A DNA stretch of 21,798 nucleotides from contig JAQGAU010001055.1 of the NCBI GenBank assembly GCA_034698045.1, positions 1 to 21,798 on the forward strand, written 5' to 3'. This stretch comes from Paramacrobiotus richtersi. Its lineage: Eukaryota; Tardigrada; Eutardigrada; Parachela; Macrobiotidae. Made by a program: the position numbers and the translations under genes. This document shows positions 10,647 through 21,000 of the stretch, one piece after another. The notes below the pieces were generated by a model. That model made no database searches. It was not told the origin of the DNA and saw only the letters and a program-made list of their open reading frames with translations. Numbering within the stretch: position 1 is the stretch's first letter; each line of letters starts with the position of its first letter.

Positions 10647-10666
10647 AACCAACGTTAACGTTGGTT
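10647..10666. repeat. Perfect 20-bp palindrome
   Basis: AACCAACGTTAACGTTGGTT equals its own reverse complement. It is nested within a wider imperfect inverted repeat: GGACA at 10639-10643 pairs with TGTCC at 10676-10680. It could be a binding site for a dimeric factor or a cruciform-forming sequence. Confidence 0.8.
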
Positions 10667-12043
10667 CACTGTTATTGTCCAAGTCAATTTGAAACGTAAT
10701 CACCGCCCATTACTGGACTACGAACAACAGGCACTAGTAGCTGATCTTGTGGTTACAGTTGACTGCCACTTTACAATTGTAATACTCCGGAATCTTTGAT
10801 CACATATGCTAATGATGGATATTACCTCGCGGGACCATGAATGGGAATCGTCTTTTTTGTCAAGTCCGTACAGTACGTTTAACTGTTCAAGCGGAACTAG
10901 TGTGTAGTAATAGTGTACGTCTACGTAGTATCAGTTCAGGTATCCTGTACTAGTACGTCTGCTTTTTAACAATATATAACGTACTGACTCTGTAGCATCC
11001 CTGTTATTGTAGCCGCTATTTGTTATTGTTTTAATGACTTTTGCCTAAAAACTACCGTTCTCACATCAGTTTACTATACTGTAATATACATATGCGTACT
11101 TCAATGCCAAGCGAAAAACATTTAATTATTTATTGCTTTTCAAAATCAGCACAAAATAATAACGTAGCGCATTGATCCACGCAGATACAATTAGGTAACG
11201 TTCGCTTCCGCAGTCTGGGGTCACATGCAGAGAACTACAAAGATACCGCAAATTGCCAATTGCATTGTACTTTTCACGGCCGTACCCTTGACACACGCAA
11301 CAGACTGCCACCAGTGCATAACCGCTACGTAACCGCTATGGGCTGTTTACTCATGTAGACATTGAATGTATTATTACAATCCACCTGATTGTGAGTTCTT
11401 GATTTTCATTCTTTTGCCGGGAAACGAATGATTATTTGCGTTTGTATGCGTTACATTTCTTTCAGCGTGTAAAAAAACATTTGTTAAGTCGAGTAAATTT
11501 GATACGAACTGCATGCTACTATGAACGAAAAGCGCTGCCCACCGGCACTGACAAGCATGCAAATTACTGGCCGGTGAAACACCAACAGCGTACCAGTTGT
11601 TTTCCGGCCGGTACTACACTGTTTACGTGCGTAATAACGGTGCGTAGACGTGTGATCGACTCAAATCGATAAACCCACGTATACCATCGTTAAAAACCGA
11701 GTGTGCGTTGCTGTTGTCTAGACGGGCGTGTATACAGTTTTCCGCAATTATTCCAACCGATTTTGAACATGCATCTGAACCTGCAGATCAATGTAGAGTA
11801 AAGCCACGGCTTTTTTGTTGAAATTCATCATGTTTTTGATGTAATTTTGCAGTTTTACATTATCCTAGCTAAATGTCTGTATGGATACGATTTTTCTGAA
11901 TGATCTGGCTGTATTTTGATCGCTGGTTCCGCGTTAATTCCAATTTAAGCCGGAATAAACCGGAGGAAATCTTGGGGTATTTGTTTGTTTTTTGAATCAT
12001 TTGTCCCGGAAATTTGCTGTATCGGTCAGTTAGCAACCAAAAA

Positions 12044-14911
12044 ATGGATGCTAATGAAGTAAATTTACCGATACAAATTCCGGAAATTCGTCGAAGAACT
12101 AAATATGACGATTTTTTGGTGGACATGTCAACGAGGCATTTATTTGGTTATGGCCGAGGTAAAATATACCATATGGTTATTAGTTTTTGTGGAAGTTGCA
12201 TATTAAAATTCCCGATACATAAACCTGCAAATACACGTACTGCAACTCTTGGTTTACTGTAAATAATTTATACATGCGGTGTTTGGTGAAAACGACAAAG
12301 TTTTAATTTTAAAAGAAACTGCGTCTTTTAGTTCGTGTTTACATATTTTTTCTACTATATTTTACGTGTGATTGACCCTTAAACAGCTGATTGTTTTGAA
12401 TCAGATGCCAAAAACAGTGCAACTATTCTGGATCAACCATAGTTTCCGTTTAAGCAAAAGTTACACAAATTTCTTTATTTTTGGCAGAAAAATGTAATTT
12501 GTTCTGTCACCGCATTTTTCTTTTCTACGCTTTTTGATGGACATGTGTTTCCACCGTTTGTAAACAGACAGCAGTTATCTGAATTCAAAAGACATTTATT
12601 TATAGCGCTCATTAATATTGCTGAATGATATAACTGTCAGTTAAGAATTTTCGGCATGATAAGCTTTGAAATATCAAGACAACTTATTATGTTGTAATAC
12701 ATGTAAAAGGATTTCCGCTGCTGTAACAGCTAGTTTTCTATTTTGTTGTTTGCTACGTGTTCAAATTCTCCAGCTAGTTTTATGTGGCCTTTGTCCTTCC
12801 GACTTCCTAAAAAAACAACTGCAGGATGTACACGATCTTTATCGAAATTGTATGTTATGTAACTTGTCGAGTGTTGACCCAGGCTAAACGTGCAGATAAA
12901 ACTGGCCTCGTTCTCAAGTATTTTAGTCCAATCAACAAGCAAATTCTAATCTGATTTCTGTCGTCATAGTACCGTTTTCAAAAATGTAACTGTTGTTGGC
13001 GAGGACGTGATAAGTTTTAATAAACATGTGGACGTCAAACTGAAGCGTTCACTTTACTAGTTTTGGTTTCACATGCTAGCATAGCTGAATGTTAGTGCGA
13101 TTTTACAAGTAATTAGCGTACCAGAAGAATCCATAGATTTAGCGTAAACAAAAAGAGTTCAAGAGTGTAAACTACAAAGATGTAAACTGCTACATCGTTC
13201 GACTAAAAGTAACTTTTGCATGTGTCTCCTTGCAGTGACGAAGTATGTGGAAACCGATCCGCTTGGACCAGGTAATAACATTTAAACCGCTCAACTCCAT
13301 CCACGTTCTAGATATAACTGTAACATTAAAAATCATACAGTAGCAAAATTAAAGAACATTCCGTACCTTTGGTGCATACATATAAGTACTGTACTGTGTA
13401 TGTTCGTATGCATAGCTGCATGCGTAATGCGTATATATGCATATAATAAACAATTTACATGAACATGGTTTATTCTAATTTACATTAACTTTTATTTTGA
13501 TAATTAGTTTAAATTAATAATTAATTTACAGTAATTGAATTGAATTGAGTTTTATTTACGTGAACACACTTATATACAAACTTCGTACATACATATATAA
13601 CTATTGTTTATTTAAGTGATTTATATTAGAGTACGTATGTCCATAGCTGGCTTATATGGTTGTTTTGCTTGTACAGGATCTACGAAGAATCCTTCCTGCC
13701 TGTTATTCGATCACATTTACGACTATTTAGACGAGACTGCTCTAAACTCCAACAGCAAGAAGCGGAAATTGTCCCATAAAGGTCACCCAAAGAAGTCCAA
13801 GTGGTCAGCGGGGAAACTGCAGTGCAGATCTCGAGTAACTCACCAACAGACATTAAGAACCAAGAAGAAAGTGGATGATGATGATTTCCTTGAGATTTTT
13901 AAGGAGTACGACCTTTTTGACATGGATTCCGAAACGGAATCTGACAATTCAGAAGCAAACGCGAATGTGAGTGCCGCGGAGGAAAACACCGCTGTAAACC
14001 AAGAGAATCTCCTGGAAGGTTTAGAAGACGTTGCCAACACTGACAACGGGAGTCAGCAGCCGCAAGAACCCGAACAACTGGAAATCGAACTAGTCGAATG
14101 GAATGAATGTGATCCGATGGTCCTCAGTCTGGCGAATGCGCATGCCGTTGAAAAAACCCTGGAAAGGCCGCCGTTAGGCAGCGCGGATGATATGGATGAT
14201 CTCACATCTACACGAGCCCACGTATCGGATATAGAAGCAATACGAAAGATAACCTCCGAACCAATGGAGAAAGTTTCTCGTTTTGACATTCCCGGCATGG
14301 CTTTGATGGACTGTGACGAGTTTACAAAGAATTGTGAGGTATGTACCATTTCAATACAGAATACTGTACATACAGCCAAAATCTGTTGTTAATTAAAGAT
14401 AATTCACATTTCCATGAAGAGCTGTGATAAAAACGCCTAAAACGACGATTAAACTTAAAACACAGTCACTTGCACAATAGGTTGTGATAGTGAATAGCTT
14501 TATTATTACTACTTTTTTAGTGACTTTAACAACGTATAAAACAATACGAAGGTCGTATTACGTATGTGTTTTTGTTACAGTTTACTAGTAAAATAGGTAC
14601 AAGTACGTATTTTGCTATTCCAAACGCGAAACAATTAATGCATGTTGTAGAAAGATCTCCATGGTCAACCGATGCCCAAATATGGTGTGGAGATGGGCTG
14701 GCAAGTGGACAGCGTCGACGCATTATCCATCCACAGTGACCCCGAGTTTCTGGTGCGATACAAACAGAACACTGCGGGTTGCGTCGTTGTGGAGCGAGTC
14801 CCCACGGCCATCCTGATCAAACACTGTCCACATGATCTACTGCGAGATTTTCAGCATGTTACCCGCAATTTTTTTATCGAAGAATGTTTTGACGACTATA
14901 TGATTCTGTGA
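12044..14911 (+). CDS. HP1-like protein: degenerate chromodomain, acidic hinge, chromo-shadow-like C-terminus
   Basis: Four exons, 12044-12158, 13236-13271, 13677-14338 and 14651-14911 (stop TGA), join in phases 1, 1 and 0 to give 357 residues. Residues 22-70 can be aligned with an HP1 chromodomain: LVDMSTRH, then GRVTKYV, then STKNP where HP1 has NTWEP, then a closing helix LLFDHIYDYL. The cage tryptophan is missing, so methyl-lysine binding is doubtful. A basic patch (KKRK 78-81, GHPKK 86-90) is followed by an acidic motif at 117-140 (EIFKEYDLFDMDSE). Residues 280-345 resemble a chromo shadow domain (GWQVDSVDAL, FLVRYK, then HCPHDLLRDF), the HP1 dimerisation module. A nuclear, chromatin role is inferred. 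Exon 2 is only 36 bases, and the first intron (1,077 bases) could hide another exon. Confidence 0.6.
12159..13235 (+). other. Intron 1 of the HP1-like gene
   Basis: The donor GAG|GTAAAA and acceptor CTCCTTGCAG|TG are both good, and the phase (1) matches the next exon. A 73-codon Cys-rich plus frame at 12666-12887 lies inside but lacks splice context that would include it in phase. Nothing else is seen. Confidence 0.55.
13272..13676 (+). other. Intron 2 of the HP1-like gene
   Basis: GT-AG intron (CCAG|GTAATA ... TTGTACAG|GA) in phase 1, very AT-rich, with TA/CATA-rich simple sequence near 13370-13450. It contains TATAAGTACTGTACTG (13381-13396), which recurs at 18792-18807. No gene is seen. 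Confidence 0.6.
14339..14650 (+). other. Intron 3 of the HP1-like gene
   Basis: Phase-0 GT-AG intron (GAG|GTATGT ... TTGTAG|AAA). If retained it adds 17 codons (VCTISIQNTVHTAKICC) and a stop, giving a form without the shadow domain. The start of this intron is homologous to coding sequence at the end of the downstream paralog. Confidence 0.6.
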
Positions 14912-15576
14912 TCTGAGTATTGTAAATCGCTTCGTACATACATATCTGTGCTACTAGAACGATTCCGTGTGCTTCTATGCGAAACCGCGAAAACGTTGAC
15001 TAACTGTGGAAACACATGTCCGGCACTGTGTTTTTGATGGATTTATCGAAATCGCACATACTGGGTGAGAACATCGTATTTTATAGAAATGCCAAAACAT
15101 TTATCAGCTATCATAACATAAGTCTCATATTTGACCCTATAAAGTATAGATACCAGTACAGATCTTTTGCTCAAATCACGTACATGCCTAATCTGCCACA
15201 GAAATAATACTGTCGCTTAACGGGATATACCGTTGAGAAGCGCACACAACCGTTGACTTGGGCAGAATATATTATTATTAATTTTGAAACATGAGAATAA
15301 TCCCCAACAGATCGGCTTTTTCGGTACAAGTTTCCGGTAGCGGCGGATATAATCATATACATATACTAAATCATCGTAGACATCTCACTACGTACATGTG
15401 TGTGGATCAATACCATTCGACCTGTAGTCTTGCGGGTGGAGTAGTGACCATGAATATTGACATACGGTTTATCGCGCGTTAACCCAGTTTTACTGCCAAT
15501 AATAATGTGTGCCGATCACTGATCAGCAGCGGAAGCCAGGCCAATGATAATCATACGATTTACGGACCGTACTTAC

Positions 15577-15831
15577 TGTTTTACATTCAACTGCGCTACT
15601 GAATATATCCGGGCAGTTAATAATACAGCCTAATCGGCGTGTAAACCGCCTTACGGGAACTATCGATTTGCTCTGCAGTACGAGTGGCGTGCAGTAGTTC
15701 TTGTTTGGTGAATCATGTATTAAGTGCGTAAAATCTTCGAAAGCAATTCCCACGGGTTTCGGTGCACACACACTAGCAATTGCAATGAGTATGGATAAGA
15801 TTTGCAAATGCAATACGCAGGAGTTACAATA
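15577..15831 (-). other. Possible exon of a secreted Cys-containing peptide (minus strand)
   Basis: An 85-codon open stretch on the minus strand contains a signal-peptide-like run (LHLQILSILIAIASVCA). A segment with Cys in the pattern C-x20-C-x3-C-x9-C follows, ending at a strong donor, AAAACA|GTAAGT at 15577/15576. There is no in-frame ATG, since the codon at 15813 is TTG, so a start would have to come from another exon. I find no convincing continuation exon downstream. It may be chance. Confidence 0.2.
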
Positions 15832-16600
15832 CTAGTATTTGAAATAGCTGGCGCGACACTTGTGCAACATTTTCGAGCAATTATCCAGCGAACATGCAGA
15901 AGTGTTTCCGTAAACACGCGGGTGTACAAATGTCAGGTAAGTCGTCAATTTTGATTTTTTGTCCTTTTTTTAAAACTGTAATGTAAGTTTTAAAAATTGA
16001 ACCGTTTTTGGGGTATTCGACTGCAGTTTTCGTAACCTGTATATTCTAATGTGTGCGCTCTTTATTCACGCATTTGCGGTTTTATTCAGTATGTATGTAG
16101 CATATATGTACGCATCTCATTATCAGCGGCATCGGTCTCCTTTGGTTCGCAGCTCGGCAGATGGAAATGCCGACATATCGGACATCCGAAACCGGACTAC
16201 GCAATCTTCCGCTTCTTTACATAAGCAACTATTTCACATTTTAAAGAAAATTCTGTTTTTTTTTGTTTTTTTCTGATTTCGTATTATGACTGGATGTAAA
16301 AATGTGGGTCTCTTCGTTATAATTATGTATAAAGACTTAGTAGAGTCTAGTCTCTCGAACATAAGACAACGCCCAACAGAATTCTCTAAGCGCCTGTTAA
16401 GTAAACTCAACCACGGTGCTATGCTACGCTACGTATACAGTTCTTTGAAAATTAGAATGCTATTCCGGCATGAGAGTTTTGTGAAAACTGTGAGTACAGA
16501 GTAGTTATAAATATAATTAATTTCAGCATTGTATACCTTTAGACATACATACATTCGCATTCATAGCAGTGACAAACAAGAACCGGTGACTAACATTTCT

Positions 16601-16637
16601 TCTGATAATTAGAATATTATCAGATTTTTCTGATAAT
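16601..16637. repeat. Foldback with TCTGATAAT repeats
   Basis: TCTGATAAT at 16601-16609 is mirrored by ATTATCAGA at 16616-16624, and TTCTGATAAT recurs directly at 16628-16637. This is a small AT-rich hairpin plus direct repeat; no transposon features are seen around it. Confidence 0.55.
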
Positions 16638-17237
16638 AAGGTACAGTTATAATTCGGTGCATGTTATTCTGTAACTGTCTCAGTCTGTCTGACAGGAAAA
16701 GATATCGATCTAGTAGATCAGTTCCTGACTCAACTGGGTTGGTTTAAACTTTGGACATTTTCAGTTCATACCGTATAACCGACAATCAGCGGCTTTACAA
16801 TTAGCATTATTTGTATAGGAATGGCCGCGAAAATTTGCGTTTGTTACAATATGAAATGATGAATTTGTATTTCCACACAGGCGAAAGATATTTAACAAGT
16901 GCAAGAGCTATCGCATCCACAGAAGCGCCCTTGATCGGCGCCCAAAGTATGTCCTGCTCTCTTAACAATCTGTATCAATTCCCAATAAAAAATTGCATAA
17001 TTCAAACACTGCACACTTTAGTATTTACAGTACAGTGCAGGTAATGTACAGATACACCAGTTACTATGTGTGTCCATTCTGTATTAACCTGTACATAACC
17101 CGACTTATTATTAATGCATTTTGACCTTTTACTATAGCGTTATAATTTCGTACCTCATTTTGAAGATAAAAATCGCCTTGTTTACAAGTGTCTGCCACTT
17201 TTCTCTAACAGACAGTTAATTTTGGTGATTTAGGGAG

Positions 17238-17851
17238 ATCAAATCCTTAACAGTCATCTTCATGATCACGAAGCAACCCAACCAGAATCTCCATGCCCAC
17301 CCAAAAAGCGCCAGATCAATCACGAAACAACCCAACCTCGGAAAAGAGGTCGTCCACCGAAAATCACGCGCCAGGTTAACTCTTCGCATCCTAAACCTGG
17401 AAAACCCAAAGCACGAAGTAGACAACGCGAAACCGATCTAACCGAGATTTTCAACGCGTATGACCTTTGGGATATCGACTCCGAAGCGGACACCGTTGAT
17501 AGTCACCAAATGGACGTTATTGGTCCGCCGACCGCATCCAACCAGACGGATTCCACAAAACAGCCTGAACCTTGTCAGGAGGAAGACAGCGACACGAACA
17601 GTGAAGGAAGTGAAGAAAGTCAAGAAACTATAGAAGCCGACCAGTTAGAAAGGGATATAATGGCCGAATTGCTCAACTGTCATATATCAGCGGTACTTAA
17701 AGAACTCCATGATAATGCAGATGTAGGAATAGGAAAGCATTCCGATCTCGACAGCTCCGAAGAAGGAAAATGTTTCGTGTACAACGAGTTTCTGAAAGAA
17801 TGTGAGGTATCATTGCAGAATATTGACTTACAAGTGCTTTACACGAACTGA
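17238..17851 (+). CDS. Truncated HP1-like paralog with AT-hook, shadow domain lost (5' end unresolved)
   Basis: The frame is open from 17234 to TGA at 17849-17851, with an AG at 17236-17237 that keeps the phase (1) of the upstream gene's exon 3. The first in-frame ATG is at 17510, after the most recognisable part, so an upstream exon is expected. An AT-hook (RKRGRPPK) is encoded at 17339-17362, where the upstream gene has the weaker GHPKK patch. Then comes the shared acidic motif EIFNAYDLWDIDSE, a Ser/Glu-rich hinge, and YNEFLKECE matching DEFTKNCE at the end of exon 3. Where the upstream gene splices, this copy reads on (VSLQNIDLQVLYTN, stop) into sequence homologous to intron 3. The chromo-shadow exon is almost wholly deleted. 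It may be a working AT-hook protein or a decaying gene copy. Confidence 0.5.
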
Positions 17852-17937
17852 CCACTTTCTGAAGAAATGACTCATCTCAGAATCGATAGTTGATTTTTAC
17901 GCAGAATATCACCGTGAAGCAGAGCGGGGATACTATT

Positions 17938-17961
17938 GACTACATAATTCTGTGATCTGGA
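17938..17961 (+). pseudogene. Relic of the chromo-shadow exon 3' end
   Basis: GACTACATAATTCTGTGATC at 17938-17957 matches GACTATATGATTCTGTGATC at 14894-14913 at 18 of 20 positions. In the upstream gene this segment spans the last codons and stop of the shadow-domain exon. It shows that the paralog once had that exon and lost the part between intron 3 and here by deletion. Confidence 0.65.
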
Positions 17962-17998
17962 TAATATATACCGATTCACTTCTACCGAGAGATCTCAT

Positions 17999-18004
17999 AA
18001 TAAA
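17999..18004 (+). terminator. Poly(A) signal AATAAA for the HP1-like paralog
   Basis: A plus-strand AATAAA about 150 bases after the paralog's stop and only 24 bases before the convergent gene's stop codon. If used, the two 3' UTRs overlap. This is modest support for transcription of the paralog. Confidence 0.4.
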
Positions 18005-18027
18005 CTAGAAAATGTGCAGTGAATGTT

Positions 18028-21000
18028 TCAGAACGCTCTAAACCGGTTCGATTTGACTCTGTCAACAGAAGTCACGTATTTTAGTAATTCTAGTAACAGA
18101 TTCGAGTATCCGCTTCTAGCGCTACATGGGGCGTTTACACCTACCAATAAACTGTTGAAAATCATATAAAATCTATCCCTCGGTATGAAAACAGCGGGGT
18201 ACGGTTGTACTATAAAATTAGAAGCGAAGCTCACTATAAAACTATGAAAAACTAAGATTCTGTCGACAAATGCTAAATCTTCCTCGGAATCGCAGTAAAT
18301 ATTGTACAATTTATTAAATAAACCATGCAAATGAAGTTTCCGTTTTAAACTACTAAAGAACAACGCGTCAACAACATCCAGAGACAATAATCTCCGCAAC
18401 CAACCCCAAGAACCAGGGTAGGTACAAAGTAAGTGGCTAAGAGTTGTAAAAACCAAAAGGCTACAGTAACGAGATCCAATGAGCACATACCCAATCAAAA
18501 ACCAGTTTCCTTACACAACATTTTCACTGGTGGATGCGACACTCGCGGAACTCGCTCCCTCCCATTCCGAGACAACAATAGCGACGGCGGTGAACACGGC
18601 GGAGGACTCTGGGTGGACGGAGCTGTCGGGTTCGGGTTCGTTCAATCCCAGGGTGAAATGCGCCGGCGGGGGTGGGTTGGTGTCATGGACGGTCAGGGGG
18701 ATGAGGATTTCCGGGAGCGGGGGGAGGGGGATGTTTTCCGTCGAGGTGGTGGCTCCTCCTATGGTCCAGAGTGATGTATAAACGGTGTATGTATAAGTAC
18801 TGTACTGAACTCATATTTTACTGTTTTATGTGAAAAAGTTTACAGTAAAGTGCAAAATGTACGTCTACACTGGACTTTGCAAAACTGATATGAACAATCG
18901 ATAAAAATACAACACAAACCAGATTACACGCAAATACACACCTAGTTGTACGTTACAAACACGCTCGCAACTAGCAGGTCCATATACAGCGCGGTCAGAG
19001 CCATTACACTACGGTATCAATAATACTAAACTGATGTAACCCGAACTGTTCTGCAAATTTACACAAGAAACCACGAATTTCATCGCGGATTACAAAAAAA
19101 CCGGTTCATTCCGGTGTTTGGGATTGCCATTACAGTGCTGCTTGTTAGATCGATTTTTGCTCGAGTCAACGCACCATTTTCGGGGTTTTTACCCAAACCG
19201 CTTTAAACATCCAATATTTACTTGTTAGGTCACAAACTAATTCATTTTGCAAAAAAAACCTTATCGTATCAGAAACGGAATGATATCGCTGTAGTATTAG
19301 TGGTCGAGAAACGAATTACTGAAATGAGCAGTTGACGGAAGTTTCCCACAACGAAGGAACCGGAAATGACAATAAACACAAAATAAAAATCAGTTCGGTT
19401 CCACATTTCTGCAACCTTTTCGCATATCGGAAAACTGTTTGGTAAATTTTATAAAAATTATCCCAACAAACTTTCACATCTAATCTACTCAATACAGATA
19501 CCCGGTTTATACCGTTAACGTACCGTTCATGAAACGTTTAGCCGGACGCTCCATATCCTCATCTTCATCCTCCTCGTCCACTTCATCGCTGTCCGAGGAA
19601 GTCTCCACATCCAGAACACTCGCATCCGTCCAGGACGTGCTGGCCTTCATCGCCGCCGGAATTTTCCACAAACACGTCCACTCCGTATATGGCTTTATTT
19701 TGCGGTAATGGACTTCAATTCGGCTGGGCGAATATCTACCAACACAACGACATTATACCTAGTCCAGCATGGGTTCACTCCGTTGTCTCTGCACTTTATC
19801 CAGCTACAAAACTGGGGAAAAAAAACTATTTTCAAAGACGGTCAATCTTTAATTTTCTCACGATATGCGATGCTTATGACCGAAGACAACTTCATAGTTC
19901 ATGGCTACTCTGGTAAGCCGCTGTTCTACGATTTGCCATACCAATTGCCCATTGCATCAGCCCCGCTTTGCAGCACAGCGTGCTCTTACAGGACAGACAA
20001 TTATGACAAATTATGAGAATTTCGTTCAAAAAATTGCACCATTCTAATTACATCAACCCTACCCATCAAACAAATTTATATAAAAACAACCCTTTTGAAG
20101 ACAATTACCAATACGGTTTCTCTTGTAATTACGTTGGCGTATTTCCGCAGTACGGAGGATTACAGCCACTAGTCTACATTTTCCCGCAATAATGTTTCTT
20201 CACAGTGCAGTCAGTTAAAAATACAACGAACATCCGAATCGCAGATAACAAGGACAAAAAAATTCCACAAAAAATCCCCGTAACCTTACCGTAGAAATTC
20301 CGGTTCGGGATGCACCCGATGCGTCAACCGCAGCGGTAAATGATACTCCAACATCTCCTTGGCCACCGGCAACGGTTTCGTGGGCGGATACGCACACCCA
20401 TCCGACGAGCAGCGCAACTGCAGATCCCGCCCGTTACACTGCAGCTTGACATCCATCGGCGAGACATTCTTAATCAGCACATGGATCTTGACCAGCCCCT
20501 TGCCCTGGAACCACTGGAAACGCGGGAGAAGGGCCGGGGGCTCGGCTTCCGGGAGCTGTAGGCTGGTGGTCACCGCTTTGCGTTTCTTGGCTTTCTGCTG
20601 GGTGTTGCCGTTGAGGATGAGGGTGGAGGTGGCGGCGAACACCGGGGAGGAGATGGAACGGTGGATGAAGGGGAGGGGGTCCGGTAGGGGGAGATGGAGG
20701 GAGGGGTGTTTCTTAGGGGAGACCAATGTGGCGATCTGGTAGAAAAAAGGAAAATTAAATGATTTGTTCATTGTAATATTGCGATGATAATACACCGTAT
20801 CGTAAAGAAGTACTGAAAAAACATCGCTTGATTAGTATAGTATACAATATGATAACATATCTGACTACTTTCCAGGATATTTCTGGAAGTAGAAGTGTGC
20901 GTGGAATACACTGCGTTGAAATACAAAAAACTCGACCATTCTAGAATTCACTATTCTGTATTCAGTGCTACTAAAGTAATAAAGTTGGCTTAATTAATGA

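Larger units (their letters stand above)
9531..12043. other. Long intergenic region, no supported gene
   Basis: About 2.5 kb between the divergently oriented DCST copy B (minus) and the HP1-like gene (plus). Frames are short. It contains a possible exon at 10287-10412, a perfect palindrome at 10647-10666 and an isolated strong donor-like site (CAG|GTGAGT) at 10526-10533. Promoters of both flanking genes must lie in this interval or in its edges, but I see no clear TATA element. Confidence 0.5.
14912..17237. other. Region between the HP1-like gene and its paralog
   Basis: This must hold the 5' part of the paralog if it is transcribed, but no N-terminal model is convincing. Weak candidates are as follows. 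An ATG exon at 15894-15936 ends in a strong donor (CAG|GTAAGT, phase 1). A frame near 16160-16230 (DISDIRNRTTQ) faintly resembles PEIRRRTK of exon 1. A phase-1 exon candidate near 16881-16944 (GERYLTS) could match exon 2 (VTKYVET). A minus-strand secreted-type frame at 15577-15831 is listed separately. Confidence 0.4.

Noticed and set aside
12666-12887. Cys-rich 73-codon frame in intron 1 of the HP1-like gene
   Set aside because: No splice sites that would include it in phase with exons 1 and 2; the Cys spacing fits no known finger.
16601-16637. Inverted repeat considered as a MITE end
   Set aside because: Stem of only nine bases, no second terminus and no target-site duplication found.
18044-18060. 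GGTTCGATTTG, resembling a tRNA B box
   Set aside because: No matching A box or cloverleaf around it; it lies in the coding exon of the CS-domain gene.
18433-18781. Gly-rich plus-strand frames
   Set aside because: Antisense of the Pro-rich exon of the CS-domain gene.
19689-20016. Plus-strand frames of 75 and 102 codons
   Set aside because: They lie across an exon and intron of the minus-strand CS-domain gene, whose phases close exactly; no homology recognised.
20340-20742. Plus-strand frames over the CS-domain exon
   Set aside because: Antisense shadows; the sense strand carries the CS domain with matching splice sites.
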